From JAGPUQ01 sp947084925 (GTDB lineage Bacteria; Pseudomonadota; Gammaproteobacteria; Pseudomonadales; Porticoccaceae): 8,304 nt of DNA. Positions 1 to 6,422 of this stretch are shown in pieces. The notes under the pieces were generated by a model, which was not told the origin of the DNA, made no database searches, and was given only the letters and a program-made list of their open reading frames with translations. The stretch is taken from assembly GCA_947084925.1 (NCBI GenBank), contig CAMTUJ010000015.1:1-8304 (forward strand), given 5' to 3'. Position 1 is the first letter of the stretch. Each line of letters starts with the position of its first letter. Both the position numbers and the translations under genes were made by a program.

Positions 1-44
1 CGGATATCGTCCAGGGTCTTCAGGCGTCGCGTGTCGAGGTTCAC
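1..44 (-). CDS. 5' end of an unidentified gene (partial, runs off the left edge)
   Basis: Only about 14 codons are visible, reading MNLDTRRLKTLDDI from a GTG start at 44. The GTG is chosen because a strong Shine-Dalgarno (CGGAGG, complement of 51-56) lies 6 nt upstream of it. An in-frame ATG at 50 abuts that site with no spacer, so it is unlikely to be used. The fragment is too short for a family assignment. N-termini of this style (basic residues, then LxTLDDIR) are reminiscent of some insertion-sequence transposases of the HTH/integrase-core type, but that is recollection, not evidence. The gene is divergent from the exporter that follows. The start is well supported; the function is unknown. 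Confidence 0.45.
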   Translation of the reverse strand, partial: MNLDTRRLKTLDDI

Positions 45-73
45 GATCATCCTCCGATGATCCCGGAACCGGA

Positions 74-121
74 CCCCTCAGGCTCACCTTACGGTGGAAT
101 CACGACACCCCTTCAGGCTCA
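74..121. repeat. Two near-identical direct repeats upstream of the partial gene
   Basis: CCCCTCAGGCTCA at 74-86 recurs as CCCCTTCAGGCTCA at 108-121, differing by one inserted T, with starts 34 bp apart. They lie just upstream of the minus-strand start at 44. They could be binding sites for a regulator or, if that gene is a transposase, subterminal transposase-binding repeats. The rest of the gene-free stretch 45-333 shows no RNA gene and no convincing promoter. Confidence 0.4.
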
Positions 122-333
122 TGTGTCATTGGAAAAGGCTTGAAGTGGCAGAATTTGTCGATCCGCGCGACACTTGCGCGCCTTGTGCCCCCGGAGCGGC
201 CCGAAGCTGCCCCGGCCGAACGACGGGAATCGACGCGCTTTCAGCCTGCCACCGTGCGGCCTCTTCTTCAATTTACGCAGGAATCAGCCCGTGAACGACA
301 TGCGAAGACCCCGCCATTTCCCACGGGGGGCCC

Positions 334-1119
334 GTGGTGATTGACGGGTTGCTGATTACCTCGGGCGCCCTCACTGGGCTGCTGGTGGGCCTCACCGGTG
401 TCGGTGGCGGCGCGCTGATGACGCCGTTGCTGCTGCTGGTGTTCGGGGTCGCCCCCCTCGCCACCGTGGGCACCGATCTGTGGTTTGCCGCGTTCACCAA
501 AATGGTCGCGACCCGGGTTCACCACGGCTACGGTCTGATCGACTGGTCGGTGGCAAAACGTCTCTGGCTCGGGAGCCTTACCGCCTCGCTGGCAACCCTG
601 GTGTGGGTTCGCCTGCACCCGCCGGCGGACTCCGCCGTGACGTTGCTCAAGACCGCCATCGCCGGCGCCGTGATGCTGACCGCGCTCGGGCTGCTGTTCC
701 AGCGCCGCCTGCACGCCCTGGGCCGACGTTTGCGCACCACCGATGGCGTTCACTTCAAGGCGTTGCAATTGCCGCTCACCGTCATCGCCGGCGCGGTGCT
801 CGGCGTACTGGTGACGCTGACGTCGGTCGGCGCGGGTGCGCTGGGCGCCGTGTTCCTCGCCTACATTTATCCGCTGCGCCTGATCGCGACGGACATCGTG
901 CACGCCATCCCGCTGGCGATCTTCGCGGGCTTCGGCCATCTGTTGCTCGGCAATGTGGATTTTCACTTGCTGGGCAATTTGCTGGCGGGCTCGATTCCCG
1001 CGGTACTGCTGGGCGCCCGGCTCTCCGCCCGGCTGCCCCACGGATTCCTGCGCGGGGCGTTGGCAATTGTGCCGCTGGCAATCGGCGGCAAGCTGGTGTG
1101 GTCGGTGTCCGTCGGCTGA
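334..1119 (+). CDS. TauE/SafE-family sulfite/organosulfur-type membrane exporter
   Basis: The 261-residue integral membrane protein belongs to the TauE/SafE family, whose members export sulfite, sulfoacetate or related small anions across the inner membrane. About seven to eight hydrophobic segments are visible. The family's internal duplication is clear: GLTGVGGGALMTPLL (20-32 region) with VGTDLWFA (45-52) in the first half is echoed by TLTSVGAGALGAVFL (161-175) with IATDIVHA (184-191) in the second. The start is GTG 334 or the adjacent GTG 337. The only Shine-Dalgarno-like run is GGGGGG at 325-330, which spaces better to 337. A TGA at 295 blocks upstream extension. It stands alone, divergent from the partial gene on the left and convergent with the kinase on the right. 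Family assignment is firm. The substrate is unknown, because no sulfur-metabolism gene is adjacent. Confidence 0.88.
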   Translation: MVIDGLLITSGALTGLLVGLTGVGGGALMTPLLLLVFGVAPLATVGTDLWFAAFTKMVATRVHHGYGLIDWSVAKRLWLGSLTASLATLVWVRLHPPADSAVTLLKTAIAGAVMLTALGLLFQRRLHALGRRLRTTDGVHFKALQLPLTVIAGAVLGVLVTLTSVGAGALGAVFLAYIYPLRLIATDIVHAIPLAIFAGFGHLLLGNVDFHLLGNLLAGSIPAVLLGARLSARLPHGFLRGALAIVPLAIGGKLVWSVSVG

Positions 1120-1136
1120 GAGACCCGGCCACGGGC

Positions 1137-1204
1137 ACTCGTCAACGGGCACTCGTCAACGGCCACTCGTCAACGGCCACTCGTCAACGGCCACTCGTCA
1201 ACGG
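1137..1204. repeat. 14-bp tandem repeat, about five copies
   Basis: The unit ACTCGTCAACGGCC is repeated head to tail at 1137, 1151, 1165, 1179 and 1193. The first copy ends GGGC instead of GGCC and the last lacks two bases. The preceding ACGGGC at 1131-1136 looks like the tail of another copy. It fills most of the 105-bp gap between the convergent exporter and kinase genes, leaving both stop codons intact. The unit is not a multiple of three, so it is not a coding repeat. No ordinary hairpin-plus-T terminator was seen in this gap for either gene. Confidence 0.93.
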
Positions 1205-1224
1205 AAAGCACCGCCCACGACCCG

Positions 1225-2955
1225 CTATGACCGGGCCGCGGGCTCGATGATCGTAAAGTCGGGATTGGTCGCCGCCGACCCACCCGCAACGCCGCCGGCG
1301 TCGGCCGCCTCGGGGCGCGCCGGAGCTTGCGCAACGGCGGCGGGCGGCGCGACGGATTCTTCGCCGGACAGATCCTTCTCGACGGCTTTCTGGACGGTAT
1401 CGGCCAGCGCATTGAACGCGGATGCAACGACACCGAATTCATTCTGCCACTTCCGCGAAATCCGCAGGCTGAAGTTGCCCGCCGCGAGATCGAGCAACGA
1501 GCGCTTGATCAGCAACAAATTGCGGGACACGAGCTTGTTGAAGAAGTACACCATCAGCAGCACCGTCAATACGACCGTGAGTGCCAGCACCACCATAACC
1601 CGGCCCGTTGTCGTCATGACTTCGTCGAGCTTTTCTCGACCGATGCCAAGATCGAGGCGACCCACCTGCGTGTCCTTGAACAGAATGGGCACATTGAAAT
1701 TGTAGATCGAGGTCCCGCCGGCGCGGACGACATTGGATACGGCCACGCCCTCCATGTTCGCGACCGGTTCAGCCTCGGGTGGCGGCACCAGAGGCTTGCC
1801 CATCAGCGCCTTGTCGGTGGCCGCACGCACCGTCCCCTCGTGATCGCTGAGGATGATGTAGGCGAAGGAGTTGCGCCGCGCCGCGCCGTCCGCGATGGAT
1901 TCCAGACCGATCCAGTCCTCGCTCAGAACCGGAACCGCACTTTCCGAGGCGATAAAAGTGGCCAGCGCAACGCCGGAGCCGATGACCTGTTCGGTGAGCA
2001 TCCGGGTCTGGATGCGAAACACGGTGAACGCACTGATGGTCATCACCAGGGCAACGACGCCGCCCAGAATGGCCGTCCATTTGACCTGGATCGGCACATA
2101 GTTCCGCTCCTCTTCGTCATCCTGCAGATTGCGCAGTTCGCGTTCCAGCGCCTCCTGCAGATCGCGTCCGCGCTGAAAACGCTTCTCGGGTTTCTTTTGC
2201 AGCAGCTTGTTGACAATGGCCTGCAATCCCGTCGGTACTTCCGGGCACAGGCTACGAATCGGCTCGGGTTCCTCCTGGATGATCTGGAGGATGAGCGTGG
2301 GCATGGATTCGGCGTCAAACGCCTTGTGCCCGGTCAGCATTTCGTAGAGCACTACGCCGAGGGAAAACAGGTCCGAGCGGCCATCCACGGATTCGCCCCG
2401 GGCCTGCTCGGGCGACATGTAGCGCGGCGTACCCAGAATCATGCCGGCCTGGGTGGCTTCATGAATTTCCGGATTGCTGCGCCGGGCAATCCCGAAATCG
2501 GCGATTTTCACCGAACTGTTTTCGACTTTGAAAATAATATTGTCCGGCTTGATATCCCGATGTACCACGCCCATGGAATGGGCGTAATCGAGGGCACTGG
2601 CGAGTTGCAGCGCGGCTTGCAGGACCGTCTTGATCGGCAGCTTTTCACCCCGGCGCAGGGTATCCGTCAGCGTCTCTCCCTCCAGCAACTCCATCATGAT
2701 GTAGGGGACTTCTTCAAATTTGCCGACGTCGAAAACCGTCACGATGTTGGGATGCGTCAGAAAACCCGAAGCCTTGGCTTCCTTGAGGAAGCGGTTGAAG
2801 TATTCCTTGTCCACGGCATGATCACGCTTGAGGATCTTCATCGCGCCGGTGCGGTCGATCTCCGGATCGTAGGCGCGATAAACATCCGCCATCGCTCCCG
2901 AGCCGACGAGTTCCCGGATTTGATAACGGCCGATCTGCGTGCCGGATCTGTCCAT
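1225..2955 (-). CDS. Membrane Ser/Thr protein kinase with C-terminal sensor and HAMP domains
   Basis: The 576-residue Hanks-type kinase phosphorylates Ser/Thr on cytoplasmic proteins. The kinase domain (about 11-273) is complete: P-loop GSGAMADV (18-25), Lys40, Glu59, HRDIKPDN (132-139), DFG (153-155), and GTPRYMSPE (175-183). The RD motif implies activation-loop phosphorylation. TM1 follows at about 293-313, then an extracytoplasmic region (about 314-450) resembling a single-Cache/PAS-like sensor, TM2 at about 451-472, and a HAMP-like stretch (473-526) with ENEFG-type features (QNEFGVVASAFNALAD). An Ala/Pro/Gly-rich tail ends the protein. Both termini should be cytoplasmic. The ATG at 2955 is chosen because the kinase homology begins just after it and AGGA (complement of 2965-2968) lies 9 nt upstream; the same frame stays open further upstream but would overlap the phosphatase gene. 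It lies 20 nt after the PP2C gene, so the two are co-transcribed. The substrate and ligand are unknown. Confidence 0.93.
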   Translation of the reverse strand: MDRSGTQIGRYQIRELVGSGAMADVYRAYDPEIDRTGAMKILKRDHAVDKEYFNRFLKEAKASGFLTHPNIVTVFDVGKFEEVPYIMMELLEGETLTDTLRRGEKLPIKTVLQAALQLASALDYAHSMGVVHRDIKPDNIIFKVENSSVKIADFGIARRSNPEIHEATQAGMILGTPRYMSPEQARGESVDGRSDLFSLGVVLYEMLTGHKAFDAESMPTLILQIIQEEPEPIRSLCPEVPTGLQAIVNKLLQKKPEKRFQRGRDLQEALERELRNLQDDEEERNYVPIQVKWTAILGGVVALVMTISAFTVFRIQTRMLTEQVIGSGVALATFIASESAVPVLSEDWIGLESIADGAARRNSFAYIILSDHEGTVRAATDKALMGKPLVPPPEAEPVANMEGVAVSNVVRAGGTSIYNFNVPILFKDTQVGRLDLGIGREKLDEVMTTTGRVMVVLALTVVLTVLLMVYFFNKLVSRNLLLIKRSLLDLAAGNFSLRISRKWQNEFGVVASAFNALADTVQKAVEKDLSGEESVAPPAAVAQAPARPEAADAGGVAGGSAATNPDFTIIEPAARS

Positions 2956-2964
2956 AGCAGGCTT

Positions 2965-2970
2965 TCCTCT
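2965..2970 (-). promoter_or_regulatory. Ribosome binding site of the kinase gene
   Basis: AGAGGA on the minus strand lies in the 20-nt gap between the phosphatase stop (TAG, complement of 2976-2978) and the kinase ATG at 2955. The spacing from AGGA to ATG is 9 nt. It decides the start of the kinase against the longer reading frame that overlaps the phosphatase. Confidence 0.7.
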
Positions 2971-2975
2971 GGTGA

Positions 2976-3878
2976 CTATTTGGCTTTTTGGGTTGAGAAC
3001 AAACGTCCAAGGGCGCCCCGGACGCCCCGTGGCGTTGCGTCGGTAGCGGGAGGCGCCGCCGGAACGACCAGCGTGTGGCGATCGAGGTCGGGCGCGGCGC
3101 GCGGCTGGCCAGCCGCCGCTCCGGACGCGCCCGGCTGGTGAGTCGCCACGCCTGTGCTTTCCAGGGCGCCGCCGCACTCGAGTTCAGGGTCCACGATGAT
3201 CAGCGTCACATTGTCCCTGCCGCCCGCGGTCAATGAGCCCTGCAAAAGACTCGCCACCTGCTCCTGCAACGAGCTGGCCGCCGCCAGCCGCTCGGCGATC
3301 TCGCACTCACGGATTTCGTCGTTGAGGCCGTCGCTGCACAACAGCAGACGCTGCCCGGAGCGCAGGACCCCCGAAATGCTGTCAACCCGCAATGCATGAT
3401 CCGGTGTCACACCGATGGATTGGGTGATGATATTGCGCTTGGGGTGATTGAACGCTTCATCCGCATTGATGATGCCCTTGGCCAGCAGGGTTTCCACCAG
3501 GGAATGATCCCGGGTCAGCAGGGTGAGCCGACCGTCCCACAGATAGGCGCGGCTGTCGCCCACCCAGGCAATCTCATAATCGCGTCCGCGCAGCGCCAGC
3601 GCGACCACGGTCGAACCCATGTTGGAGCTGCCCTCCCCGCGCCGGATGGCGTCGAGCACCGCCGCGTGAGCCGCTTCGATGGCGGCGCGCAGATCCCCGG
3701 TGCGGTGGAACACTTCCTTGATCGTGGCGCGGGTCAGTTCGCTGGCGATCTCGCCGCCCGCGTGGCCGCCAACGCCGTCCGCCACCAGCCACAGGCCGAC
3801 GTCGGGATCGGCTTCGTAGCAATCCTCGTTGAGGCTGCGCACCAATCCGCAGTGAGTTTCAGCAGCGTAAGCGACCAT
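2976..3878 (-). CDS. PP2C-family (PPM) Ser/Thr protein phosphatase
   Basis: The 300-residue metal-dependent phosphatase removes phosphate from Ser/Thr residues and presumably opposes the kinase encoded 20 nt downstream. The PPM motifs appear in order: RSLNED (14-19), VADGVGGHAGGE (32-43, metal ligand Asp34), GSTVVAL (88-94), WVGDSRAYLW (105-114), LTRDHSLV (121-128), ITQSIG (151-156), LLLCSDGLND (178-187, metal ligand Asp183), and GGRDNVTLIIV (219-229). All expected catalytic-core acidic residues are present. The core fills residues 1-230. The last 70 residues are a low-complexity Ala/Pro/Gly tail without a membrane segment, so the enzyme should be cytoplasmic, perhaps docking via the tail. 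The start is ATG 3878, although its Shine-Dalgarno is poor (AGGA is 13 nt away). The PppA/PstP-like phosphatase-then-kinase order is typical, but no FHA-protein or type VI secretion gene is visible here. Confidence 0.95.
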   Translation of the reverse strand: MVAYAAETHCGLVRSLNEDCYEADPDVGLWLVADGVGGHAGGEIASELTRATIKEVFHRTGDLRAAIEAAHAAVLDAIRRGEGSSNMGSTVVALALRGRDYEIAWVGDSRAYLWDGRLTLLTRDHSLVETLLAKGIINADEAFNHPKRNIITQSIGVTPDHALRVDSISGVLRSGQRLLLCSDGLNDEIRECEIAERLAAASSLQEQVASLLQGSLTAGGRDNVTLIIVDPELECGGALESTGVATHQPGASGAAAGQPRAAPDLDRHTLVVPAAPPATDATPRGVRGALGRLFSTQKAK

Positions 3879-4061
3879 CAGGCAACCAAAATCCTGCGAA
3901 CATGCGGCACTGGGGGCAATTTACCGCCGTTCCGGCGCAAAAGCCATTGACCAGCCAAACCCTGGGCGGCGACGGGCCGCGCGTCCCGCGCACGCGTGCG
4001 GACCCGGCAAAGTCTCCCGGCGCGAGGTTGGGTCTGGCGTTGATGTTGAATCCGGCGTCGA

Positions 4062-4090
4062 TTGCCCTTTGTCCCCGAGCGCAGTAACAT
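4062..4090 (+). promoter_or_regulatory. Putative sigma70 promoter for argD-argF
   Basis: TTGCCC (4062-4067) and TAACAT (4085-4090) are separated by exactly 17 bp, each matching four of six consensus positions. Transcription would start near 4097, giving an argD leader of about 110 nt that opens with the inverted repeat at 4101-4122. This rests on pattern only. Confidence 0.4.
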
Positions 4091-4100
4091 CCGGGTTCGG

Positions 4101-4122
4101 ACAGGCAGCGCAGGCTGCCTGT
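4101..4122 (+). repeat. Perfect 9-bp inverted repeat followed by a T-rich tract
   Basis: ACAGGCAGC (4101-4109) and GCTGCCTGT (4114-4122) are perfect complements around the 4-nt loop GCAG. A T-rich stretch follows (4122-4146). It has the form of an intrinsic terminator, but it lies only a few bases after the predicted start of argD transcription, with no gene ending before it on this strand. It may instead be a 5' stabilising hairpin, an operator, or an attenuator for a transcript starting further upstream. Confidence 0.6.
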
Positions 4123-4146
4123 TTGCGTTTTCTATTTTCTGTTTCT
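4119..4146 (+). repeat. Short array of degenerate 7-bp repeats (four units)
   Basis: Read in steps of seven from 4119, each unit has T at positions 4 and 5 and a pyrimidine-rich end; examples are CGTTTTC (4126-4132) and TATTTTC (4133-4139). The consensus is roughly (C/T)-N-N-T-T-(T/C)-(C/T/G). The phasing matches the longer array at 6423-6478, so the T-richness may reflect this repeat family rather than a terminator tail. Confidence 0.4.
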
Positions 4147-4207
4147 CGCTGCGGCCCCGGTCGCGGCCACGGCGCGGGACATCAAGACCCGGCGGCAGGC
4201 AATGACG

Positions 4208-5380
4208 ATGGCGGATGGCAGTGCTTTGATGAACACCTACGGCGAACGGCGGCTGACGCTGGTACGGGGCGAAGGCGCCTGGGTCTGGGATGCGGAGGGT
4301 AAACGCTATCTTGATGCACTGTCCGGCATCGCCGTGTGCGGCCTCGGCCACGCCCATCCGGACGTCACGCGCGCCATCGCGGAGCAGGCCGCCACCCTGG
4401 TGCACTGTTCCAACCTCTACAACATCCCCGTCCAGCAGGCGCTCTCGCTGGCCCTGCGCGACGCCAGTGGCATGGACAAAGTGTTCTTCGGCAACTCCGG
4501 CGCCGAAGCCAATGAAGCCGCGATCAAGATCGCGCGCCTGCACGGCCACGCCCGCAACATCGAGGTGCCGACGATCATCGTCATGGAACAGGCTTTCCAC
4601 GGCCGCACCCTCGCCACCCTGACCGCCACCGGCAACCGCAAGGTGCAGGCCGGGTTCGAACCCCTGGTGCGCGGCTTCGTGCGCGCACCCTACGACGACA
4701 TCGAAGCGGTCGAAACCATCGCCCGCAACAATCCCGACATCGCCGCGATCCTGGTCGAACCCGTCCAGGGCGAAGGCGGCATCCGGATTCCGGCTCCCGA
4801 GTATCTGGCGCGCCTGCGCGCGATCTGCGACCGCCACGACTGGTTGCTGATGCTCGACGAGATCCAGACCGGCAACGGTCGCACCGGCAGCCTGTTCCAC
4901 TATCAGCAGCGCGGTCTGGTGCCCGACGTCGCCACCCTCGCCAAGGGCCTCGGCAACGGCATCCCCATCGGCGCCTGCCTGGCGCGCGGCAAGGCCGCCG
5001 AGCTGATGCGCCCCGGCAATCACGGCTCGACGTTCGGCGGCAACCCGGTCGCCTGCGCGGCCGGACTGGCGACCCTGAAAGTGATCGCCGAACAGAATCT
5101 CCAGGCCCGCGCCGCCGCGCTGGGGGCACGTCTGCGCGCGGACTTCCAGACCGCGCTGGCGGGTTGCGACAGCGTGCGCGCGGTGCGCGGCGAAGGGCTC
5201 ATGCTGGGCATCGAACTGGGCCGCCCCTGCGCGGAACTGGTGGATCGCGCCACCGACCAGGGGTTGCTCATCAACGTCACCGCCGACTCCGTGATCCGCC
5301 TGCTGCCGCCGCTGATCATGAGCGACGCCGAGGCCGACCAGCTGGTGACGACGCTCGCGCCCCTGATCCGCGCCTTCTGA
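4208..5380 (+). CDS. argD: Acetylornithine aminotransferase
   Basis: This PLP-dependent class III aminotransferase converts N-acetylglutamate-5-semialdehyde plus glutamate to N-acetylornithine plus 2-oxoglutarate in arginine synthesis, and it can often also act as N-succinyldiaminopimelate aminotransferase. It has 390 residues, the normal length. Visible features are GNSGAEANEAA (95-105, PLP phosphate binding), FHGRT (130-134), EPVQGEGG (184-191), LDEIQTGNGRTG (216-227, with Asp217 at the pyridine nitrogen), LAKGLGNG (244-251, Schiff-base Lys246), and HGSTFGGNP (272-280). ATG 4208 is preferred over ATG 4202 because AGG (4197-4199) lies 8 nt from the former and only 2 nt from the latter. The later Met at 4229 begins MNTYG, where many homologues align. 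argF follows after 73 nt, so they form an operon. A tandem duplication overlaps the stop codon. A bifunctional role is possible, but arginine context favours argD. Confidence 0.95.
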   Translation: MADGSALMNTYGERRLTLVRGEGAWVWDAEGKRYLDALSGIAVCGLGHAHPDVTRAIAEQAATLVHCSNLYNIPVQQALSLALRDASGMDKVFFGNSGAEANEAAIKIARLHGHARNIEVPTIIVMEQAFHGRTLATLTATGNRKVQAGFEPLVRGFVRAPYDDIEAVETIARNNPDIAAILVEPVQGEGGIRIPAPEYLARLRAICDRHDWLLMLDEIQTGNGRTGSLFHYQQRGLVPDVATLAKGLGNGIPIGACLARGKAAELMRPGNHGSTFGGNPVACAAGLATLKVIAEQNLQARAAALGARLRADFQTALAGCDSVRAVRGEGLMLGIELGRPCAELVDRATDQGLLINVTADSVIRLLPPLIMSDAEADQLVTTLAPLIRAF

Positions 5381-5391
5381 TCCGCGCCTTC
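5364..5391 (+). repeat. 14-bp tandem duplication across the argD stop codon
   Basis: TGATCCGCGCCTTC occurs twice back to back, at 5364-5377 and 5378-5391. The first copy encodes the last residues (LIRAF); the TGA that opens the second copy is the stop codon of argD. With one copy only, the argD frame would read on (LIRAFSRIRR...) to a stop near 5475, about 21 nt into argF. Confidence 0.9.
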
Positions 5392-5453
5392 TCGCGTATT
5401 CGACGGCGCTCCCGCCACTTCCTCATACCCGTCCCGCGGGGAGGACCAAAACC

Positions 5454-6365
5454 ATGGAACCGAGACATTTTCTGACGCTGGGCGATCTCTCCCGCGCCGA
5501 ACTCGACGCCGTCATCGCGCGCGCCATCGCCCTCAAACAGACGCACCGGGAAGGCCGTGAACAGCCGTCCATGACCGGCAAGGTGCTGGGGATGATTTTC
5601 GAAAAATCCTCCACCCGCACCCGGGTGTCGTTCGAGGCCGGCATGGCCCAGATGGGCGGCAGCGCGATATTCCTGTCACCCCAGGATACCCAGCTCGGCC
5701 GCGGCGAGCCGGTGGAAGACACCGCCCGCGTGCTGTCGCGGATGGTGGACATCATCATGGTGCGCACCTACGCCCACGCCAAGCTCGAAGCCTTCGCGCG
5801 CCATTCCCGGGTGCCGGTCATCAACGCCCTCACCGACGCGCTGCATCCCTGCCAGGTGCTGGCCGACATCCAGACCTTCGTCGAGCAACGCGGCGCGCTG
5901 AGCGGCCGGACGGTGGCCTGGGTGGGCGACGGCAACAACATGTGCCAGTCCTATATCGAGGCCGCCGGCCTGTTCGACTTCGAACTGCGCATCGCCTGCC
6001 CCGCCGGCTACGAACCGGACACCGCGCGGGTGAAGGCCCAGGGCGCGCGCATCCGTCTCGGCCACGACCCCGTCGCCGCCGTCGCCGGCGCGGACCTGAT
6101 CGTCACCGACGTGTTCACCTCCATGGGCCAGGAAGCCGAGCAGCAGGAGCGCGCCGCGCGCTTCGCCGGCTTCCAGGTCAATCACCGGCTGCTCGCCGGC
6201 GCCGCGCCCGATGCGCTGTTCATGCACTGCCTGCCCGCCCATCGCGGCGAGGAGGTGAGCGCCGAGCTGATCGAAGACCCGCGCCACTCCATTGTCTGGG
6301 AAGAAGCCGAAAACCGGCTCCACAGCCAGAAAGCCCTGATGCAGTTTTTGCTCGGCCACTACTGA
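5454..6365 (+). CDS. argF: Ornithine carbamoyltransferase
   Basis: The 303-residue cytoplasmic enzyme carbamoylates ornithine with carbamoyl phosphate to give citrulline, normally as a homotrimer. The carbamoyl-phosphate site is intact: KSSTRTR (51-57), RT (104-105) and HPCQ (131-134). The ornithine side has GDGNNMCQS (158-166), DVFTSMGQE (219-227), and FMHCLPAHRGEEV (256-268, with the catalytic-loop Cys259). Phe221 stands where Trp is frequent in the SMG-loop motif, a mild substitution. Length is typical of the anabolic enzyme. A strong Shine-Dalgarno, GGGGAGG at 5438-5444, sits 9 nt before the ATG and overlaps a CCCGCGGG palindrome (5433-5440). It follows argD by 73 nt without a terminator, indicating co-transcription. 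A catabolic arcB role is unlikely, because no arcA or arcC is nearby. Confidence 0.97.
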   Translation: MEPRHFLTLGDLSRAELDAVIARAIALKQTHREGREQPSMTGKVLGMIFEKSSTRTRVSFEAGMAQMGGSAIFLSPQDTQLGRGEPVEDTARVLSRMVDIIMVRTYAHAKLEAFARHSRVPVINALTDALHPCQVLADIQTFVEQRGALSGRTVAWVGDGNNMCQSYIEAAGLFDFELRIACPAGYEPDTARVKAQGARIRLGHDPVAAVAGADLIVTDVFTSMGQEAEQQERAARFAGFQVNHRLLAGAAPDALFMHCLPAHRGEEVSAELIEDPRHSIVWEEAENRLHSQKALMQFLLGHY

Positions 6366-6381
6366 GCACACCGGTACCGAC

Positions 6382-6411
6382 CGCGCCGGTTCCGGGATCC
6401 GGGCCGGCGCG
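6382..6411 (+). terminator. GC-rich hairpin downstream of argF, possible terminator
   Basis: CGCGCCGG (6382-6389) and CCGGCGCG (6404-6411) are perfect 8-bp complements. The 14-nt loop can itself pair further through CCGG-GAT-CCGG. It begins 17 bp after the argF stop. Only a weak T run follows (ATTTGCC), so Rho-independent termination is plausible but not assured; it could equally protect the 3' end of the argDF mRNA. Confidence 0.5.
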
Positions 6412-6422
6412 ATTTGCCACGA

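Larger units (their letters stand above)
3879..4207. other. Divergent intergenic region between the phosphatase and argD
   Basis: These 329 bp separate the minus-strand signalling operon from the plus-strand arginine operon. Toward argD there is a plausible sigma70 promoter, a perfect inverted repeat and a T-rich heptad array, each listed separately. Toward the phosphatase only a weak -10-like TAAATT (complement of 3919-3924) is seen, without a good -35. No clear ArgR operator pair was found; TTGAAT near 4046 is at most a half-site. The small open frames here have no recognisable product. Confidence 0.6.

Noticed and set aside
1137..1204. CRISPR array
   Set aside because: The 14-bp units are directly contiguous, with no unique spacers.
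1327..3141. A 604-codon plus-strand open frame opposite the kinase
   Set aside because: It is antisense to a gene with complete Hanks motifs. Its translation is rich in His/Arg/Gln with no recognisable domain, as expected for a shadow frame in GC-rich DNA.
3879..4100. Small plus-strand open frame at 3902-4087 as a leader gene for argD
   Set aside because: No convincing ribosome site, no recognisable sequence, and composition like non-coding DNA.
3878..5023. A 381-codon minus-strand open frame opposite argD
   Set aside because: It is complementary to well-conserved argD, has no recognisable domain and crosses the divergent promoter region; a GC-driven shadow.
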